DNA of 64,000 nucleotides from Pomphorhynchus laevis (Eukaryota > Acanthocephala > Palaeacanthocephala > Echinorhynchida > Pomphorhynchidae). A model generated the notes under the pieces. It was not told the origin of the DNA. It saw nothing but the letters and a program-made list of their open reading frames with translations, and ran no database searches. Positions 23,450 to 34,679 of this stretch are shown here, one piece after another. The stretch covers positions 62,001 to 126,000 of the forward strand of contig WNNJ02001274.1 of the NCBI GenBank assembly GCA_012934845.2, read 5' to 3'. The stretch's first letter is position 1. Each line of letters begins with the position of its first letter. Both the position numbers and the translations under genes were made by a program.

Positions 23450-23775
23450 TTCAAAGATAGTTGCCTAGGAGGGAATCTCCAGCCGACTCCAAAACGAATG
23501 CCGAATTCCCTTGTTGCACAGCTGTGCTTATTCGTTGCATGATCAAGCTGAATGTGCGTTTATCTCCTGTTGTCCGGCCCAACATCAAACCAAGCTGCCT
23601 GAAAACGCAGAAGCGTTGGGGCTTCTTAGTGTTTCGATGGCGATGGGGACGAACAAATATTGTCGATCCCCGAAGCAGTTGTATTTGGTATGTTTTAGCT
23701 TTTCCACGTGGGATGCAACAGCGCTAGCAGAAGACACTGCATGTGCGACATGACTGGCGACCAGAGTGCTCGGGC
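23450..23775 (-). mobile_element. element G: C-terminal RLE-type fragment
   Basis: A GC-richer island. On the minus strand it reads, in shifting frames, YLFVPIAIETLRS, TTGDKRTFSLIMQRIST and AVQQGNSAF, matching the C-terminal block of element F (VPVAIETLGV, TTGDNR, FMERISAVI on plus near 28460-28610). Only the last part of the element remains. The plus-strand open frames here are antisense shadows. Confidence 0.65.
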
Positions 23776-23989
23776 AAGTGAAATCTCACTGAAATAATAT
23801 CTTGTTTTTGTTATATTAAATAAAGTAAATCAACAAGAACTAGAAACAAGAACAAGACTTCACACGAGGATTGAGCATAATATTGCATTTTTGAAATATA
23901 CGTTTGGGTATATGAGAATACAGAATTTTAAATTATAATTTTAAATCATAATAATGATCATAATTGATCATCATTATGATCAAATTCAT

Positions 23990-25565
23990 AACAACAAAGA
24001 CATCATGACTGACAATGGAGGAAATTCATTACTGACAATGGAGGAAATTGATCGCTTTATGAGCGATCAATTTGACATTGCAAATTGATCAAAGGAACAA
24101 ACTGAAGATGAAACAATAATGCAGTTGGTTGCGAAAATAAGACACGAAGCATCAAGATGCGATTTCAACGCAGTAACTAACCTGTACGACGATAAATTGA
24201 TGACTAGATTTATCTGCTCACTCAAAATCGAAGCTATACACCGAGCCTTTTTTGAATCAAATCGACATAATTAAATTTCAGTAAAGCAATCGAAATTGCA
24301 GTTAAAATGGAAACTAACGGCCAAGCGGAGAGATATTCGTCTCAAAGGATGATTCCAATTGAGGATGATTGTGTTCATCAAGTTCTCAAACGACACCATC
24401 AACATAAATTTAGATAAACAAACATATCAAATAACACCCATGCTGCTTGCTTCATATGCGGATATAAATAACATCAATCAAATCAGTTTTGGGCTCGAAG
24501 AGTATACTGTAACTTTTGCAACAAGTTTGAATGTATAGCTTAAGTATGTAGAAGCAAGAAAGACGTGGCTAAAAATAATGAAGTTCAGGCGAATGTCCTT
24601 AGATACAGAGTATCAAAGGTAGATTAGGTTGATGCTGTAAAATGATGCTGGAACCTCATGAGGTATCTTCGTTAAGGTCTTTCTTGGGATTTGTTCAATT
24701 CTATTGAAAATCTTAGCCTCATCTTTTAACTGTAACAGATTCACTCTATAGATTGAAACGAAAAGAAGTGAGTTGGATATGGATATAGATAGAGTAAGAT
24801 CATTTAACAAACTTAATAATGCGTTTTGGATCTACACAATACTAGCCCATTTGATTTGATTACAAATACCATCAACAGTTCACGTTCAAAGATGAGCATC
24901 AATCGACTCGGACGTTGGGCGATGACGCTGAATCAATCCGATTGCTAAATTATCAAATTTAATTGTATTAAGCATAATACCCGCAGCTATGGTATAAGAT
25001 TTGACATTACCGAAATGATGAATATTTTGAGCACATAATAATGATCCACTGCGACATATAAGTATGTCAAATATACAAATAAGTCACATGTGGCGTATGG
25101 CAAAACGTACTCATTTTTTGAATGAGATTATTTTTAGCTACTCGATTTAATACCAACAAACTAGACCAAATGGATGTTTTACATTGTTATTAATATCCTG
25201 AATTCAAATGATTGTATTGATTAGAGGTCAGTGTAAACTTTTCAAAAGAAATGTAGATCAAATGCAAAAGGTTAATAAAACACGCTGTTCATTTCGAAAT
25301 GAGTACAATACAGATGACGAGTACACACCCTAAATCGATACAGGATCAAGTTACCTTGCAAAGAAAACAATGAAAATCTAATCTTGTCAATCAAGACATT
25401 CAATTCCTGAACAAGCTTTTAATATCAGAAACCGCAATACGGAGCTCATTAATGAGCAACCTCTACAAGAGCTGTCAACTTTATGAAGATCTTAACGAAC
25501 AAGGAGATAACCACAACCATTGTGAATATAGCGACATATACTGCTGCTACAATAATGGTTAAAGC
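23990..25565 (+). mobile_element. Ty3/gypsy-like LTR retrotransposon fossil
   Basis: An old, heavily decayed copy on the plus strand. Recognisable parts are a gag region ending in CCHC-type knuckles (about 24130-24600) and a pol region with the RT-thumb signature FLGFVQFY and downstream RNase H-like remnants (about 24640-25100). The later part is too worn to assign. No long terminal repeats were recognised. It carries very many breaks, which suggests great age. Confidence 0.6.
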
Positions 25566-25569
25566 TACT

Positions 25570-26155
25570 TTATATTTTCATGTTAACACTTTAATGTAGC
25601 GACCTTTCTGTGTACCGCTTGAGTGTTATATAACATTTCGTTTTATTTTTCAATTTTTAGATCTCATTGAATAAGAATTAATTGCGAATTAATTAATTAT
25701 TAAATAAAAAATAAAATGTTTATTAACTTCAATAAAATTGAATTTCATTTAATTTTTAATATATTTAGTTCTGTAAAAAAACAATCAGTTCAGGTGGTTT
25801 TAAATCCACGTCGACTAATTTCTTTCCTCGTTATAAGTTCAGACAGTTATTACGAATAGATTTAACAAGGTATTCTTAATACATGCCTCAAATATTTTTT
25901 AACTTAAATAAAATTGAATTTCAATTAATTTTTAATTAATTTAGTTCTGTAATTAAAAACAGTCAAATTAATTTGTTGTTTCTTAAACATGGCTAAATCT
26001 GAAAGAAACCGAGTAATTGAATGTCGTTATTGTATAGTTTTTCTTAATCGATGATAATCTAGTAAATGTACTATTCTTTCTTAAAAAGAAATTATGCTGA
26101 CTTAAATTAATCAAATAAACTTATGGATGCAGTTGTGCTGAATTGATAAATGCAG
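25570..26155. repeat. AT-rich spacer with a ~65-bp direct repeat
   Basis: 25713-25785 and 25901-25970 share a block (ttaacttaaataaaattgaatttca...atttagttctgtaa). No gene. The repeat could be the end of a short element or a local duplication. Confidence 0.55.
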
Positions 26156-26159
26156 TTGT

Positions 26160-28680
26160 GCCTCACCCTGAAAAAGATGCGGCATTGTGGCGAATGATAT
26201 GCTTCCCCAAGGTAGCGCTTCAAGTGCCAAGGACAATGGGTTCAACACATAAAGCGTCATCGCTCACTGCAATGCTTTGGGAAACATGATCTGGCTACCA
26301 ATAGCCAACAACCACTTCCATGATTAGACAATCGATTAGAAGGCGAAATTAAAAATGATCGAGATACTCAGATTTGTTGTAGAAAGGTAGCAGAAAAGAT
26401 TGAGGACGTAAGGTTAAGGGGGCGCTATGGCATTGTGTTCAGACGCCACTCTTCTGCCCTGCGACACAGCTACAGCTAAATCTCCAAAGCAGCTGCAGCC
26501 AATAAAGTGCTTCCAATCACAAGATCATCCATTATCACGGATGGAAGATCAGAGGGCCTGATGGCTTGAGCCGTCCCATTTGAGATATCTCTTAAGTTAT
26601 TCCTCCGGAGCTGCATCAGATCACCTCACAAAATCACTACTAGGCCTAATGTCCTTGTTTCTGTCATACAGGGTACCTGATATAGTGCAGATCCAATAGT
26701 GCAGCTTCGATAGTGCAGCTCCGATAGTGTAGCTCCGATAGTGTAGCTCCGATAGTGTAGCTCCGATAGTGTAGCTCCGATAGTGTGTGGTGCCAGGCTG
26801 TTCGCTTTCGAGAAGGGCGGGGCGTTTAGCAGATCGTAGTCGGTTTTACCATTTGAGGCATAACTGTTGCCGTTTCGCCTCGGATGGACTCCTTCCCGTC
26901 CAGCTGGGAATTTGTGTCCCATGTGAAATCGAAGCTGTTATACACGCCAAACGTTTTTGCGCGATTCGGCTGGTTCTGTTTATGCACTGCTGAAGCTGGA
27001 CTTCCGAAATATGTCCAGCAATTCTTCCGTTCGTTGGGTTATGTTACATCCCAAGTCATCTGTTTTTCGGTAACGAGATTATATCATCCAGCAAAGGAGT
27101 TCAGCAGGGCGACCTGCTGCGCCCACTCTTGTCCTGTATCGTAGTCAATGACATGGCGCACACGATGAGGTCGTCTTTAAATCTATGGTATCTCAACGAT
27201 TGTGTACTCGAGGGATCAGTCGATAGGTTGATATCTGATGTCGCCATCATCCAGGAACGCGGAGCTGATAACGGGATTGTGCTTAACTTCACAAATAAGC
27301 GAGATCACCGCAACCGATGAGTATTTGAACAGATCTATTATAGACGCACTCTCTGTATGTAGAAGAGTAGATCATGCAAACGCCCATTTGTTAGGTTCCC
27401 CGATTGGCAACTCCGAGTTCAATATTAACGCTACGCTTGACCAGGTTATAAACAAACTTGCCCAATCCGAGATTCGATTGAATGACCTACACAGGCAGGA
27501 CGCACTATTCTTAATCCGTCATTGTTTAATTCTTCCGAAAGTAGCTTTTCTGTTGGGGACAGCACTTTGTTTCCGAAGTGATCGATTTCCTTGTTTTGAC
27601 AAAAATGAGCGGTCTATTTTGAGCAAAATCTTAAATGTTGAGCTGCGGGATGAAGTGTGGGGGCAGGCTACTTTGCCATTTTCGCTCAGTGGGCTGGGAA
27701 TCCGCCAAGCTCGAGAGATAACGATCATTGATGACTGTTCATTAATTAAAGTTGATTCGGAGACTACCTCTTCGAAATAGTCTTGCTGATTTAACTTCGC
27801 TAAACGACGACTACCACGATGCTACTCCCATTGGAATCTGAGTACAGAACCACTCCATTGAATCCGTATATCCAAAATCAATGAATCGTGGAATTATACA
27901 GAGCGATCTACGATCGTTTACTACGAGATGCCGAGACACCGGAAACGCATAGTAGTTTGTTGGCAGTGTCGTCAAAGTGGTCTGGCGCGTTTCTGGTGAC
28001 GTTGTCCATCACAGCTGTTGGCACTCACCTTGATGATCAATCTTTGTCGATAGCGGTGGAATTGAAACTTGGGGTCCTCAGAAGACAAGTCATTACTTGA
28101 ATCTGCGGAGAATAGGTAAGTCGCGGTAGTACGCACCCTCCTGGATTACCGTCAAACAAGGGCCATACACATTCGTCACACCGAATTAAACGAGATAATT
28201 CGGATGGCCATCGCAGCAGCAGGCGTACCTTCAAAATTAGAACCGATTGACATCTCAAGGATCGATGGAAATCGCACGAATAGAGCGATTCTCATTCCGT
28301 GGCAATCCGGCCGTATTCTAATATAGAAATTTACTTGTCCCAATACCCTGGCGCCGACTTACCAATCTCAAGTTGTGACAGAAGGCGGTAACGTCGCCAG
28401 TGACGCAGAGGCAAGAAAAAAATCAAAAATACAGAAATATCGATACCCGCGATTACGAATTCGTACCAGTGGCGATCGAGACGCTTGGTGTAGTGATATT
28501 AAGCGCAGTGTCGTTTCTCGGAGAGCTGAGAAATAGGGTAGTTCGGACGACCGGCGACAATCGGTCATAGTCCTGGTTCATGGAGCGAATCAGTGCGGTG
28601 ATTGGCGGGGCAACGCCGCCTGCTTTTTGGAGACAACCGAAGACAGGACATTGCCCATATTTTAAACTTGATCGCAAACT
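26160..28680 (+). mobile_element. RLE-type non-LTR retrotransposon, element F
   Basis: Plus-strand relative of element C, longer but more decayed. The pre-RT block at 26170-26290 (ALWRMICFPKVALQVP...) matches the conserved start of these proteins. RT motif B is at about 27085 (KGVQQGDLL), and motif C at about 27180 reads WYLND, where D is expected. RT thumb/linker occupies 27238-27780 and 27890-28100. The C-terminal nuclease-like block runs 28310-28660 (VAIETLGV, TTGDNR, FMERISAVIG). Many frame breaks and a 14-bp minisatellite lie inside the RT. Confidence 0.75.
26682..26787 (+). repeat. 14-bp minisatellite, ~7.5 copies
   Basis: Unit gatagtgtagctcc, the first three copies slightly diverged (gcag for gtag). 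It expands inside the decayed RT of element F. Antisense it reads as a 14-residue repeat, which explains the open frame on the minus strand here. Confidence 0.93.
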
Positions 28681-28689
28681 ATGTATAAA

Positions 28690-29640
28690 TTTTATGTTTA
28701 AAAAATTAATAAATTGCTTTCCTTAAAACATAGCTAAATCTTTAGCTATGTTCTAAATCTTTTAGCTAAAGGTTTAGCTAAAAGTAAACTTTATGGGTAT
28801 ACGAAGAAATATATTTTTTGTAGTAGGAACTGTCACTAGTTCCTACTAGCATTTTCAGAATAAAATCAATTTATTTTTAATTGAATAAAGTCATTTTCTT
28901 AATGATTTTTAATAAATTTATATCAATTTATTTTCATAAAATTTAATTTTTATTAAATTTATATAATTTAATTTATATCAATAAATTTAATTTTATTGTT
29001 CCTAGAATGTATTAAAATAGATCAGGATTAACATATTGTTTTCTAAATTTAACGTTTATTGATTCTGTAGTTTAAATGGTTTTCTCCACATCGATTATAT
29101 CACCGTGGTAACCGTAGTTGAATAGTATTGAAATACTATCATATCCGCTGTTAATACAAAGAGCTGACATCATGGCATACATGCATAGACAATAATAATT
29201 AAAAGCTATCAAAATATAGTGTTTGAAAATTCTAGAGTAATGTACACGTTAATGTTGATAATTTATTAGCCACGAAGTTTTCCGGTCTGGACAATATCAA
29301 TTAAATCAAAATATACAATTTTGACAAATATTTTTTTGCTACGTACTTTGAAGAAGCTATTATGAAGAAATCAAACTATATTTCTTAAAGGGTCGATACA
29401 TTTTTAATTGTGCGTCAACGTGAAAGTATTTAAAAAAACTTTTCAAATGAAAGTCAAGCATATTTATGAAAATATTGTGATGATTTGACATTTTTCTATG
29501 AAATAAGAGATTTATCCTTATTTATTAATAAGAGATTAAAAATAAAAAATTACAGCAAAATACCGTTTTTAAATAATTTTTCGTTTAAAGCAGCGTTTTT
29601 GATTTAAAAATTCAAATTTGTATATTTGTATTAATCGATA
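28690..29640. other. AT-rich noncoding region
   Basis: No gene seen. 28818-28880 contains an inverted pair (gtaggaact...agttcctac) and a piece shared with the MITE-like element at 19134-19415. Confidence 0.6.
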
Positions 29641-29644
29641 CAAA

Positions 29645-30304
29645 CTATTTTGTGTTTATTTTGAGCTTATCTTCTAAAGAGGATTCAATGTCTTGTACCA
29701 ATTGGCGAACATTGCCATCTTGAAGTGGTACTCTAAAATTCTTTCTTCTCTCCTCCTTAAGTTTCATTCGAAATTTATTGGCATTTGGCCCTGTCATACA
29801 AGTAAACATTGTTCTTGACGGTGGCAAGGGTGTCCTCTGTAATGATTGCGATATGGTGTAATTTCCTTTATTACCGCTCTTTTCAAGATGCATGCATTTG
29901 TCATTTCTATCTTCCACTATTTTATTTTTTGAGTTTGGAACCCATTTCATTGCCTTGTTAAGGATCTTCGATGCCCGTTTCGACTGGCGCATCTGCATTA
30001 TAAACATCTGATGCATTTTCCTCCAATTAGTTTTCTTATTTTTGGGTATCAGCTCATCGTTATTAGATTGTTTAATTTTTATGCATTTATCACCGGTTTG
30101 AACGCAACGTTTCTTCGAAGATTGGAATACCTCCCTTTTCCGCTTGTTGATTTTACAGCAGAATTCTATATGTCGAAGTAATCGTTCTCTCGGAAAGCAT
30201 CGATTACAGTACGAACACTTTGGGAAATTATAATGGCTTGTAGTCTCGTTCTTAATTTGCTTCTCCTTCTCTCTTTTCTTAGCGAAATCTATCAAGAATG
30301 TCAT
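29645..30304 (-). CDS. ZC2HC1-like C2HC zinc-finger protein
   Basis: Intact 219-codon frame, basic and lysine-rich. Residues 30-49 form a C2HC finger (C30-x2-C33-x11-H45-x3-C49), followed by KRKREVFQSSKKR, the signature tail of the FAM164/ZC2HC1 family. Residues 93-109 (NWRKMHQMFIMQMRQSK) match that family's downstream helix. The usual second finger is not evident and there are no introns, so it may be shortened, a diverged paralogue or a retrocopy. Family members are poorly characterised; zinc binding is expected. The ATG at 30304 is the first in frame. Confidence 0.65.
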   Translation of the reverse strand: MTFLIDFAKKREKEKQIKNETTSHYNFPKCSYCNRCFPRERLLRHIEFCCKINKRKREVFQSSKKRCVQTGDKCIKIKQSNNDELIPKNKKTNWRKMHQMFIMQMRQSKRASKILNKAMKWVPNSKNKIVEDRNDKCMHLEKSGNKGNYTISQSLQRTPLPPSRTMFTCMTGPNANKFRMKLKEERRKNFRVPLQDGNVRQLVQDIESSLEDKLKINTK

Positions 30305-31499
30305 TTAAATTATTTTAAGGAAAAATGTCTTCTTTCATTTTATATAAATCTTTATCTTAATATGATACTGTTTATCTCTAGATAATACTAATCGCTTATA
30401 GTCTTACATCCAAGAGTGAATGCTTGATTGCCATATGAATTCTTAATTCAATATGAATTCTTGATTAATAAACTTATTAATTTCAAATTAAATAAGCTGA
30501 ATTATAAGCTACCATTTCAATGATTTCTTAATGAAAATTATAATTGACGCCACGTGGTGTCAATTTCAGATTCGTTTTTGTATGATTAATTATTGATAGT
30601 AATAATCGATAATATGATAATATTTATATTATATTATATTTAATATAATAATTGATATTCAATGAATATATTGCTCCTTCTTTCTTCATGCTTATCCTTA
30701 TTCGCGGTTGCACGCCATAATTGGTTGCACTTCTACTGCACTCGATCCGCTACTTTAAGCTCATTATTTGACCTCTTTATAGTGACCAAGCGGATCTCTA
30801 AACGTCGCTTTCGGGAAACGCCCTGGCCAAGTTTGCATTTTTTAGTTTTGACTCATCAGGTTTAGGATTTGGAGCGGTATTTTTTTAACTCGGATGCCCT
30901 TCCTGACACGAATCCTCCTCATTTTTCAAACGGGCCAGGGATCGGCCTTGGAAGAGTTACCCAAGAGATTGCAATATTAGCAAATAATTATTTTATCATA
31001 AGTGAGTCAATCGTATTTAAAACCAAATAATATGGAAAATGAAGGCTCAAATTTGTTCCATTTTAATTCAAATGTTTGAATTAAAAAGAATTCTAGATTC
31101 TTTTTAATTTATTTAAAAATTAAAAAGAATTAAATAATTTTATTTTATTCGTTTTAATTCTTTTTATTTTTAATTTATTCTATATTCACTGGATTTTTCA
31201 ATTCGCATTTGAATCAAAATAAAAAGAATTCTTTAATATAAATTTATAATTTAATATAATTTAATATTTTATGAAATATAAATTTATAATTTTTTAATAA
31301 AAAGAATTTAAAATTTGAGATGTAACCATCAAACATCTGTATTTATTTTGTATTACAACATATATAATATATAAATATTATATATAATATTATACTAAAA
31401 TAGTATATATTAATTTATATTAATATATATATGTAATATTATATGATATGATATTATAATATCATAAAATATATTATATATTGCTCGCATATATTAAAT
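30305..31499. other. noncoding region with one GC-richer block
   Basis: Mostly A/T with several (TA)-type palindromes near 31360-31480. The block 30690-30965, with ggatgcccttcctgac and a following cgggccagggatcgg, is GC-richer than its flanks and reminds me of a phrase found in animal interspersed repeats. I cannot name the family. The 67-codon frame at 30662 is not supported. Confidence 0.5.
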
Positions 31500-33120
31500 A
31501 TAATCAAATACATTCTATCTGTCGATGGCAAATATCTCGATACAGTCAAAATCCGTTAACTAATCAGATCTACGTATTTTATATAAAATATTGTATACAA
31601 AATTCAATAAATAATTATAAATAATATAATATGTTATACAATTTATATTTATATAACGATGAAATTTAAAATAAAAATCAATTTTTATGAATTGTCTAAT
31701 AAATAACATACGATGTATCAAAATAAGGATCAATCGATCATCAGGTTTTGGACTGATTTCCTCGAACCAATATAAGAGTAGGTCAAATACATGATAATAA
31801 CGTATTTCATACAATAAAATTTGATTATACGGTATCTTATTCTAATGCAAAGTATTAGAATTTAATTTTTATACAAAGTATAAAAACAGCGGTCTTTTTT
31901 AGCACCGCTGTTTTATAAAATATAAAGCACCCTTTATAAAATATTATGGGCCACTCGTTGACTTATTGCAAATACAAGTACATTTATAACTTTCAATTAT
32001 ATGCCAAAAGGGTTATTCATCCTTAAAAAATTTTCGCTAAAGAGTTTAAAAATATTATTTTTTAAGAGTTTAAGTATTTGATTTTTTAAAGAAAAAACCA
32101 ATCAAACTTGCGTGAAAATTAGCAAAAAAATAATGTCTTATAAAGAATACATAGTTTCAGTATTTCTGACAGGTTATATTACCGAAAAAACCAAGTCCAC
32201 TGATCATAACTTGTTAGTAGAACAAATCAGAACAGATAAATAAGACTATGTATTTTATACGATATATAAATAAAAAGTAAAGATTATATAAGATTTTATA
32301 CAATTTATATTTATATCAAGTTAAAATTTAAAATTGAAATTTAAAATAAAAGACATTTTTATGAATTGATTAATAAATAACAAATGCTGTAGAAGAATAA
32401 GGATTAGAGGTCATCAGAAGGAATTGGTGTGCTATCATGTTTCGACCCTTATTCCTTGACTCAACATAGCAGCATGGCCAAATACATGCTAAAGACGTAT
32501 TTCCTCTGATGAAATTTGATTATTTAGTGTACCTTATTCTTATACAAAGCAAATTGTTTATTATCCATAAAACCATTTTGCTTATGAGTTTAAATGTATT
32601 TTTAAAAATATTTTAAAATCAACAAATATTTATTTGTTGATTTATAGTCAATTTATTATGTTGATTTATACTTCCCCATTATAGGAAATAGAAAACATTC
32701 ATTAAACTTGATTGAAAAAAAAACAGTAAAATCATGTCATATCAAGAATGCATAGTGTCAGTATTTCTGACAGAGGTTATATTACCGGGAAAACAGAGTC
32801 CACACAGTTCAATAATAACTTGTCAGCAGAACAAATCAGATAACTGAGTCTACGTATTTTATACGATATATAAAAAAATAAAGATAAATAATTATAAATA
32901 ATAAATAATTATTGTGTAAGCAGACTCCATTTAAAATTGTCGAAAGATCAAGAAGAGTCAATTATTTTTTTGTTGACAAATTTTCAACCACTTCTGCGGT
33001 CATCATCAGAAAATTTCATCATCAGGAATTTTCCTGATGATGACCGCAGAAGTGGTTGAAAATTTGTAAACAAAAAAAATAATTGACTCTACTTGATATT
33101 TCGACAATAAATAATTATAT
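31500..33120. repeat. direct array of ~600-670-bp noncoding units
   Basis: The block gaata(c/g)atagt(t)tcagtatttctgac...tattttatacgatatat occurs at 32142-32283 and 32748-32888 (period 606). The block tttttatgaattg...caaatacatg...cgtatttc...aaaatttgatta occurs at 31680-31830 and 32350-32525. The short tacgtattttat piece also appears at 31572. At least two full units and flanking partials are present. No coding capacity. Divergence of roughly 20-25% by eye indicates an old duplication. Confidence 0.75.
32937..33107. repeat. large palindrome with 73-bp arms
   Basis: 32937-33009 and 33034-33107 are almost perfect inverted copies around a 24-base centre that itself contains catcatcag again. The arms start and end ttgtcgaaa/tttcgacaa. 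Each arm, read outward, holds CTGATGA, one extra T, GACC, an 8-base loop, GGTT, GAAA. It could be a small MITE or foldback element. Confidence 0.9.
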
Positions 33121-33463
33121 AAGATTTTATACAATTAATATTTATATAACGATAAATATAATATAAGATAGGTATAACGATAGAATTTATTATTAAAATT
33201 TAAAATAAATTATTATCAATATTTCCAATAATGGATTTATTAAACGACTTATTTGTAAATAACGGATTTTGACTGCGAATTTTAACAGACTTTTGTATTA
33301 TAATATAACCATATAATATAATACATTATAATACATAATATAATATATAATGAATTCAGTAATTCAGCAATCAGTAATATAACGTTAACTAAATAGGTAT
33401 CTTTTGTCTCTTAAAGTTATATTAATAACTGAATAATAATGAATAATCCCGATGCTCGTCAAT

Positions 33464-34480
33464 TTACCATATGCGTGCGTATCTTATGTTTTCCTCAAAC
33501 CAGTTGCACGTATTTTTAAGAGCTTCATTAAAAGGTGTAAATTTAAATGTCGGATAAAGTGACATTAGTTTTTCATTTGATGCTGTCTTCTGAAATTGAC
33601 CATCGGCTTTCGAGGTATCAAATTTTATAGGCTTTTTGAATTCCATGATATCCGCGATTTGTTGAGCAACGTCACCTATACTGTACTCTTCGCTTGGACT
33701 TAGAATTAGTGGTTCTGGTTCGTTATATTTTTCCATCGTCCAGAGTATAAGTTCAGCTAAATCTCTTGAATATATAAATTGTCGACGTGGCTTACCACTA
33801 CCCCATACTACAAAGTCAGGTTCGTCTGCCTGCTTTACTCTATGGCAACGATGAATCAGTCCAGGTATCACATGCCCATCATTTTCATTAAAATTGTCAT
33901 GTGGACCAAATACGTTGGTTGGCACAATGCAAACATAATCCAGGCCGTATTGCTGTCTAGCAGCGAGGCATTGCAAATGTAGCAATCGTTTTGCATATGC
34001 GTAACCGTAATTACTTGAGTGAGGCTCGCCACTATGAAGTTTGTCAGCCGTTAACGGTAAACTTATCTGATCAGGAAATACACAGGTTGAGAGACAAGCT
34101 ACCAGCCTTGGTACTCGAAGTTGAACGCAAGCATCTACAACATTGTCGTTTATTCTAATATTTCGATGTAAAAAAGTATAATTGGCTTTCAAATTACGAT
34201 ACAGACCGCCAACATGAGCCGCAAGATGAATAACGGTCGTTGGGTTCAATCGCTTCAACAAAAAGTGACAAAGAGTGTCTTCTTCGTGTGGTTGCGTCAA
34301 ATCACAGTCTGAAGAGCTTAGGAAATGAAATGTACAACGCTTCAGCCAGGCCGAATCATCACTGCTGTTTAGTAGTATATCATGAATTGCTCGACCAATC
34401 AATCCACTACCACCTGTGATGACTACGGATTCTGCTCCTGTTCCTAATACAACAACCATGAAGTTTAATCTTAAAACCAC
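33464..34480 (-). CDS. TSTA3: GDP-L-fucose synthase (GMER/FX)
   Basis: Cytosolic NADPH-dependent epimerase-reductase that turns GDP-4-keto-6-deoxymannose into GDP-L-fucose, the donor for fucosylation. The 338-codon frame is intact and uninterrupted. It is an extended short-chain dehydrogenase: TGGSGLIG at residues 22-29 binds the cofactor, Ser131 in STCVFP, Tyr160-x3-Lys164 (YAYAK) is the catalytic pair, and Cys133 and His203 (DGHVIPGLIH) match the epimerase residues. PTNVFGPHDN and GSGKPRRQFIYS are family hallmarks. The animal protein is about 320 residues; Met1 or Met8 may start translation, with Met8 giving the more usual length. No introns, and repeats on both sides. Confidence 0.96.
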   Translation of the reverse strand: MVLRLNFMVVVLGTGAESVVITGGSGLIGRAIHDILLNSSDDSAWLKRCTFHFLSSSDCDLTQPHEEDTLCHFLLKRLNPTTVIHLAAHVGGLYRNLKANYTFLHRNIRINDNVVDACVQLRVPRLVACLSTCVFPDQISLPLTADKLHSGEPHSSNYGYAYAKRLLHLQCLAARQQYGLDYVCIVPTNVFGPHDNFNENDGHVIPGLIHRCHRVKQADEPDFVVWGSGKPRRQFIYSRDLAELILWTMEKYNEPEPLILSPSEEYSIGDVAQQIADIMEFKKPIKFDTSKADGQFQKTASNEKLMSLYPTFKFTPFNEALKNTCNWFEENIRYARIW

Positions 34481-34679
34481 ACAAACACTACACCAAGGCT
34501 TATGGAACTTTTAAAATAATAAACTTTTGTAAAAACTCTTATATTCAAATATGTGAATATAAGTTGATAGGAATGAAAGAAAAATAAGTAAAAATAATTC
34601 TGATTTTAAGCATAAAATGTTGCTAAAAAGTTGCATATAGCAAATAATAATGGCTTTAGGGCAAATAACCCGGTTAAGA

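Noticed and set aside
23461-23753. plus-strand frames in the GC-rich island
   Set aside because: The minus strand reads as the conserved C-terminus of an RLE element; the plus frames are shadows.
26626-26922. 98-codon minus-strand frame with repeated YTIGATLSELHYRS
   Set aside because: Antisense reading of the 14-bp minisatellite within element F.
30662-30865. 67-codon frame with a hydrophobic start resembling a signal peptide
   Set aside because: Lies in a block that looks like an interspersed repeat; no homologue or splice support.
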